Assembly: GCF_050157905.1 (NCBI RefSeq)
Contig: NZ_JBKIWZ010000001.1
Span: 2,170,001 to 2,234,000 of the forward strand
Reading direction: 5' to 3'
Source: Pantoea sp050157905
GTDB taxonomy: Bacteria > Pseudomonadota > Gammaproteobacteria > Enterobacterales > Enterobacteriaceae
DNA: 64,000 bases
How positions within the stretch are numbered: the first letter of the stretch is position 1; each line of letters opens with the position of its first letter. This document shows, piece after piece, positions 60,746-64,000 of this stretch. The position numbers were made by a program, and so were the translations under genes. A model generated the notes under the pieces. That model saw nothing but the letters and a program-made list of their open reading frames with translations. It was not told the DNA's origin and did no database searches.

Positions 60746-60783
60746 TCAGTCAAAAAAGTCACGTACGCAGGCCGCGCACGCCA

Positions 60784-61905
60784 TTATTTTTCCAGATGCT
60801 GCACATCAATACGACGGCTGGCATCCAGCATCGACGCTTTAGCACGAATACGCGCTTCCAGCTGGTCGATCATATCGTCGTTGTCGAGGCGATCGCGCTG
60901 ACGCACGCCATCCTCGTAGAAGCCGCTTTTCTTGCTGCCACCGGTGACACCCAGCGTCGAGATCGTCGCTTCACCGGGTCCGTTGACCACACAGCCTATG
61001 ATAGAGACATCCATCGGGGTGATCAGATCTTCCAGACGCTGCTCCAGCGCGTTGACCGTGCCGATAACGTCGAACTCCTGACGTGAACAGGTCGGACAGG
61101 CGATGAAGTTAATCCCGCGAGAGCGGATGCGCAGTGACTTCAGAATATCGAAGCCAACTTTGACCTCTTCCACCGGATCCGCCGCCAGCGAGATACGCAG
61201 CGTATCGCCGATGCCTTCGGAAAGCAGCAGACCAAGTCCGATCGCGGATTTCACCGCACCTGCCCGCGCGCCGCCCGCTTCAGTGATGCCAAGATGCAGC
61301 GGCTGCTCAATCTGTCTGGCCAGCAGACGATAGGATTCGACCGCCAGGAAGACGTCAGAGGCTTTTACGCTGACTTTAAACTGGTCGAAGTTGAGGCGGT
61401 CAAGATGATCGACGTGGCGCATGGCCGATTCCAGCAGCGCCTGCGGCGTCGGTTCGCCGTACTTTTCCTGCAGATCTTTTTCCAGCGAACCGGCGTTAAC
61501 GCCAATCCGGATAGGAATATTTTTGTCGCGTGCGCAGTCAACGACCGAGCGGATACGCTCATTATTCCCGATATTACCGGGATTGATGCGCAGACAGTCG
61601 ACGCCATACTCAGCCACTTTCAGGGCGATGCGGTAGTCAAAATGAATATCGGCAACCAGCGGAACGTTTACCTGCTGTTTGATCAGCCTGAATGCTTCTG
61701 CGGCATCCATGGTCGGCACCGAAACACGCACGATGTCGACACCGACGCGCTCAAGGGCTTTGATCTGATTTACCGTCGCTTCCACATCCGTGGTGCGGGT
61801 GTTGGTCATCGACTGAACAGCGATTGGGGCGCCGTCACCGACCGGCACCTTGCCGACGTAAATGCGTTTAGATTTACGACGGATAATGGGTGCTTCGTTA
61901 TGCAT
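60784..61905 (-). CDS. ispG: 4-hydroxy-3-methylbut-2-enyl-diphosphate synthase IspG (GcpE)
   Basis: An Fe-S enzyme of the MEP isoprenoid pathway. 373 residues (E. coli 372). TIM-barrel start APIIRRKSKRIYVGKVPVGDGAPIAVQSMTNTRTTDVEATVNQI; the 4Fe-4S cysteines are in IACPTCSRQEFDV and IIGCVVNGPGEA. The ATG at 61905 matches E. coli (MHN); the frame extends five codons upstream (MEKKY). rodZ is 39 bp upstream. Confidence 0.97.
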   Translation of the reverse strand: MHNEAPIIRRKSKRIYVGKVPVGDGAPIAVQSMTNTRTTDVEATVNQIKALERVGVDIVRVSVPTMDAAEAFRLIKQQVNVPLVADIHFDYRIALKVAEYGVDCLRINPGNIGNNERIRSVVDCARDKNIPIRIGVNAGSLEKDLQEKYGEPTPQALLESAMRHVDHLDRLNFDQFKVSVKASDVFLAVESYRLLARQIEQPLHLGITEAGGARAGAVKSAIGLGLLLSEGIGDTLRISLAADPVEEVKVGFDILKSLRIRSRGINFIACPTCSRQEFDVIGTVNALEQRLEDLITPMDVSIIGCVVNGPGEATISTLGVTGGSKKSGFYEDGVRQRDRLDNDDMIDQLEARIRAKASMLDASRRIDVQHLEK

Positions 61906-61944
61906 ATATTTCTTCTCCACAATTGCCCGGTACAGAATACGCTG

Positions 61945-62949
61945 TTATTGCGCACCCAATGTCAGGCGAGCAACCTGGTTATTACGGATAAAACGACTTA
62001 AATCAACGGGCTGATTCTGATATTGCACCTGAACTGCCGATGGCGCGCCAATTTTCAGACGATACGGAGGTGTGCCCGCCAGGCTGAGTTTACCACCACT
62101 GCGCTGCGTGCCGCTGAACAGTTTTTTGCCCGTGGCATCGCTGACTTCCAGCCAGCAGTCAGCACTGAAGGTCATGACGACCGCATTCGGGTCAGCCGCA
62201 GGTTCACTGACCGCAGCTGCGCCTACAGGCATCTGAGAGGCGGAGCCAGTGCTGCTGGTCGCAGCAGGCGCCGCCGCCGTGTTCTCTGCCGGAGCCTGGC
62301 TCGGCGAGACGACGGTGTTGCTGGCCGCATCCGGCTGAGTGGTGCTGTTGCTGGCGCTGGCAGCCGGTGCCGCAGTGGCAGGCGTGCTGGCCGCGCTGTT
62401 GTCGCCGGCGGCGCTGTTGCTTTCGTCAGGCGCAGCGGGGGTCGCGCTGTCACCGCTGGTTTCACCCAGCGGAATAGACTGGCTGTTGTCTCCGCTGCCG
62501 TTCTGGTCAGTCACCGACACCAGATCATCCTGCGACGCCTTGTGATTCTGCCACCACCAGGCGCCGGTCAGCCCCACGACAACAAACAGCACCAGCCAGG
62601 TGAAAATCATCAGCCAGCCATCACGTTTCTTACGGCGCTTGCCAAGAGAGAAGCTTTGCATCGGCGCAATTTTTGCTGCCCGGACCGGCGTCTGTTTCGC
62701 CATCATCGGCAGCAGTTCCTCTTCAGGAATGTGCACCAGACGCGCATAGGAGCGGATGTAACCGCGCAAAAATGTCGAGGCGAGATCGACAGGCGATTTA
62801 TCTTCCTCGATGTCACGCACGGTGGTCAGTTTCAGGCACAGGCGTTCAGCAACATTCTGCTGCGTCAGCCCCATCTGCTCACGGGCCAGACGCAGGCGTT
62901 CACCTGTAGAGTGTAGTGCAGAGTTTTCTTGAGTGGCTTCAGTATTCAT
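61945..62949 (-). CDS. rodZ: Cytoskeletal membrane protein RodZ
   Basis: Links MreB to the elongasome. 334 residues (E. coli 337). Cytoplasmic HTH domain (about 10-95: GERLRLAREQMGLTQQNVAERLCLKLTTVRDIEEDKSPVDLASTFLRGYIRSYARLV), a basic juxtamembrane stretch (LGKRRKKRDGW), TM at about 110-130 (MIFTWLVLFVVVGLTGAWWW), a long A/S/T-rich linker (about 145-245), and a C-terminal beta domain (ADCWLEVSDATGKKLFSGTQRSGGKLSLAG). Its start overlaps the upstream PilW-like gene by 11 bp. Confidence 0.95.
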   Translation of the reverse strand: MNTEATQENSALHSTGERLRLAREQMGLTQQNVAERLCLKLTTVRDIEEDKSPVDLASTFLRGYIRSYARLVHIPEEELLPMMAKQTPVRAAKIAPMQSFSLGKRRKKRDGWLMIFTWLVLFVVVGLTGAWWWQNHKASQDDLVSVTDQNGSGDNSQSIPLGETSGDSATPAAPDESNSAAGDNSAASTPATAAPAASASNSTTQPDAASNTVVSPSQAPAENTAAAPAATSSTGSASQMPVGAAAVSEPAADPNAVVMTFSADCWLEVSDATGKKLFSGTQRSGGKLSLAGTPPYRLKIGAPSAVQVQYQNQPVDLSRFIRNNQVARLTLGAQ

Positions 62950-63664
62950 TAGCTAAATAACGCTGGTACTGTATCGATTGCGGAAAACGTCGCGCTAACT
63001 GGTCGCCATAACGTAAAACGTCAGCGGCATCTCCCTGTAGCGCGGCGAAACGTAAGTGTAACGCCAGACTTTGTGCCGTTTCGGGCAGTGAGTGCTGGTA
63101 AACTTCGAGCAAAATCTGCGCGGCTGTCAGATGGTTATCAGCCATCTGCTTTTCAGCTTCTGCCAGCAGCGCGTCCGCTTTGCGACGGTCTGTCCCGATG
63201 GCCAGCTGTAGCGTCCTGCGGGCCGCGTGCATATTGCCAGCCTGCAGATAACAATATCCTGCCAGTTCAAGCGCGTCATTACGTGCATCAGACTGCTGTG
63301 CTGCATTTGCCCGACTAAACTGTTGATGCGCTTCATCATACTGCCTTAAAGCGCAGAGAAACGCACCGTAATTGTTAGCAACGAAACCATTATCCGGCGC
63401 CTGCTGCTGCGCCACTATAAAGTGTGCCTGCGCCGCGGTCTGATTACCCTGCACCTGCGCCAGTCGTGCCAGCGCAAGCGAGACCCGGTAATCCTCAGGT
63501 GCGGCGGCCTGCGCGCGCAGAAAGTTTCGCTCTGCCGCTGCGTAGTCCCCTCCTGCCAGATAGTGCATGCCGAGTTGCAGACGCACCTCGGCAGCGCCAG
63601 GCTGATGAGGCTGACTGACACACCCGCTTACAACTAACAGCGCCAGCAGTAATCCGTTACGCAT
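62939..63664 (-). CDS. PilW-like TPR lipoprotein (type IV pilus biogenesis/stability family)
   Basis: A 241-residue lipoprotein: signal peptide and lipobox VSGCVS (MRNGLLLALLVVSGCVSQPHQ), then TPR repeats (LQLGMHYLAGGDYAAAERNFLRAQAAAPEDYRVSLALARLAQVQGNQTAAQAHF...NYGAFLCALRQYDEAHQQF). It follows the PilF/PilW pattern and its place between rlmN and rodZ is where gammaproteobacteria with type IV pili keep pilW; E. coli has a different gene there. AAGGA precedes ATG 63664; the frame is open to 63715. Overlaps rodZ, so cotranscribed. Confidence 0.85.
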   Translation of the reverse strand: MRNGLLLALLVVSGCVSQPHQPGAAEVRLQLGMHYLAGGDYAAAERNFLRAQAAAPEDYRVSLALARLAQVQGNQTAAQAHFIVAQQQAPDNGFVANNYGAFLCALRQYDEAHQQFSRANAAQQSDARNDALELAGYCYLQAGNMHAARRTLQLAIGTDRRKADALLAEAEKQMADNHLTAAQILLEVYQHSLPETAQSLALHLRFAALQGDAADVLRYGDQLARRFPQSIQYQRYLANEY

Positions 63665-63744
63665 AATCGTTTCCTTCCGTTTGACGTTGACAGGCAGCAG
63701 CCTGCCATGCGTCATCTCTTCAGGAAACGTCTGCGGTCGTGCTT

Positions 63745-64000
63745 CTAGAGCGCCTTCACAGAGATGGCTTCACCCGCCATCTTTTTCCGCATCGTCCGTT
63801 TGGTACGGTCAATGACTTCTCCGGCTAACTGACCGCAGGCCGCATCGATGTCGTCGCCACGGGTTTTACGGACGATAGTGGTAAAACCATAGTCCATCAG
63901 CACTTTGGAGAAGCGGTCAATGCGGCTGTTAGAGCTACGACCATAAGGCGCGCCCGGGAAGGGGTTCCAGGGAATCAGGTTGATCTTACACGGTGTTTCT
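63745..64000 (-). CDS. rlmN: Dual-specificity rRNA/tRNA adenine-C2 methyltransferase RlmN, C-terminal end
   Basis: The gene enters from beyond the right edge on the minus strand; the last 85 residues are here (INLIPWNPFPGAPYGRSSNSRIDRFSKVLMDYGFTTIVRKTRGDDIDAACGQLAGEVIDRTKRTMRKKM). RlmN is a radical-SAM enzyme methylating A2503 of 23S rRNA and A37 of some tRNAs. The catalytic cysteine in DIDAACGQLAG is present. The stop is TAG at 63745. Confidence 0.95.
   Translation of the reverse strand, partial: ETPCKINLIPWNPFPGAPYGRSSNSRIDRFSKVLMDYGFTTIVRKTRGDDIDAACGQLAGEVIDRTKRTMRKKMAGEAISVKAL

Noticed and set aside
1..64000. tRNA, rRNA, insertion sequence, prophage or CRISPR array
   Set aside because: I looked for tRNA-like ends, transposase and integrase motifs, and regularly spaced repeats, and saw none.

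Overview
This window is chromosomal DNA from an enterobacterium, most likely Erwiniaceae and Pantoea-like. The placement rests on proteins very close to those of E. coli, gene order matching the E. coli tktB-to-rlmN segment, and several genes E. coli lacks at these places: a membrane PQQ glucose dehydrogenase, a protealysin/emfourin pair, a second Pst-type transporter beside ppk, a DsrE pair and linked narQP. The genus call is inference. No tRNA, rRNA, insertion sequence, prophage or CRISPR array was seen.

Layout. 0-7 kb: the end of tktB, then ampH, ypfG, nudK, ansP and a small DUF1471 protein. 7-13 kb: nitrate/nitrite two-component pair narQ-narP, the RND pump gene acrD and the 20-residue ypfM. 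13-22.9 kb: yffB, dapE, ypfN, ypfH, tmcA, ypfJ, purC, bamC, dapA, gcvR, bcp. 22.9-26.2 kb: a variable stretch with a membrane diguanylate cyclase and two tandem exported DsrE-like genes, where E. coli has hyf and perM. 26.9-33.5 kb: bepA, yfgD, hda, uraA, upp, purM, purN. 33.7-42 kb: a pstB/pstA/pstC-like operon without pstS, divergent from ppk-ppx. 42-46.5 kb: a second variable stretch (tehB, yfgG, mgtE, a HicA-like/HTH pair, a DUF2158 gene, a DUF3750 gene). 46.7-51.4 kb: guaBA and divergent xseA. 51.5-55.3 kb: protealysin, emfourin, gcd. 55.6-64 kb: a broken yfgJ, then der, bamB, yfgM, hisS, ispG, rodZ, a PilW-like lipoprotein gene and the 3' end of rlmN.

Functional themes. Purine and pyrimidine genes (purC, purMN, guaBA, upp-uraA) keep recognisable PurR operators and a UTP-sensitive start site. 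Envelope assembly is represented by bamB, bamC, bepA, yfgM and rodZ. Phosphate and polyphosphate functions cluster around ppk, with a candidate Pho box.

The most promising undescribed unit is the pair at 44471-45234: a Cys-rich, HicA-like 81-residue protein and a downstream winged-HTH protein, with a perfect 8-bp inverted repeat (containing a TTGACA) 31 bp upstream. It has the layout of an autoregulated toxin-antitoxin module, but no toxicity can be shown from sequence. Other points to check are the PstS-less Pst system with an enlarged sensor-like permease, the CUG start of hda, a frameshift in yfgJ, and several unexplained inverted repeats.
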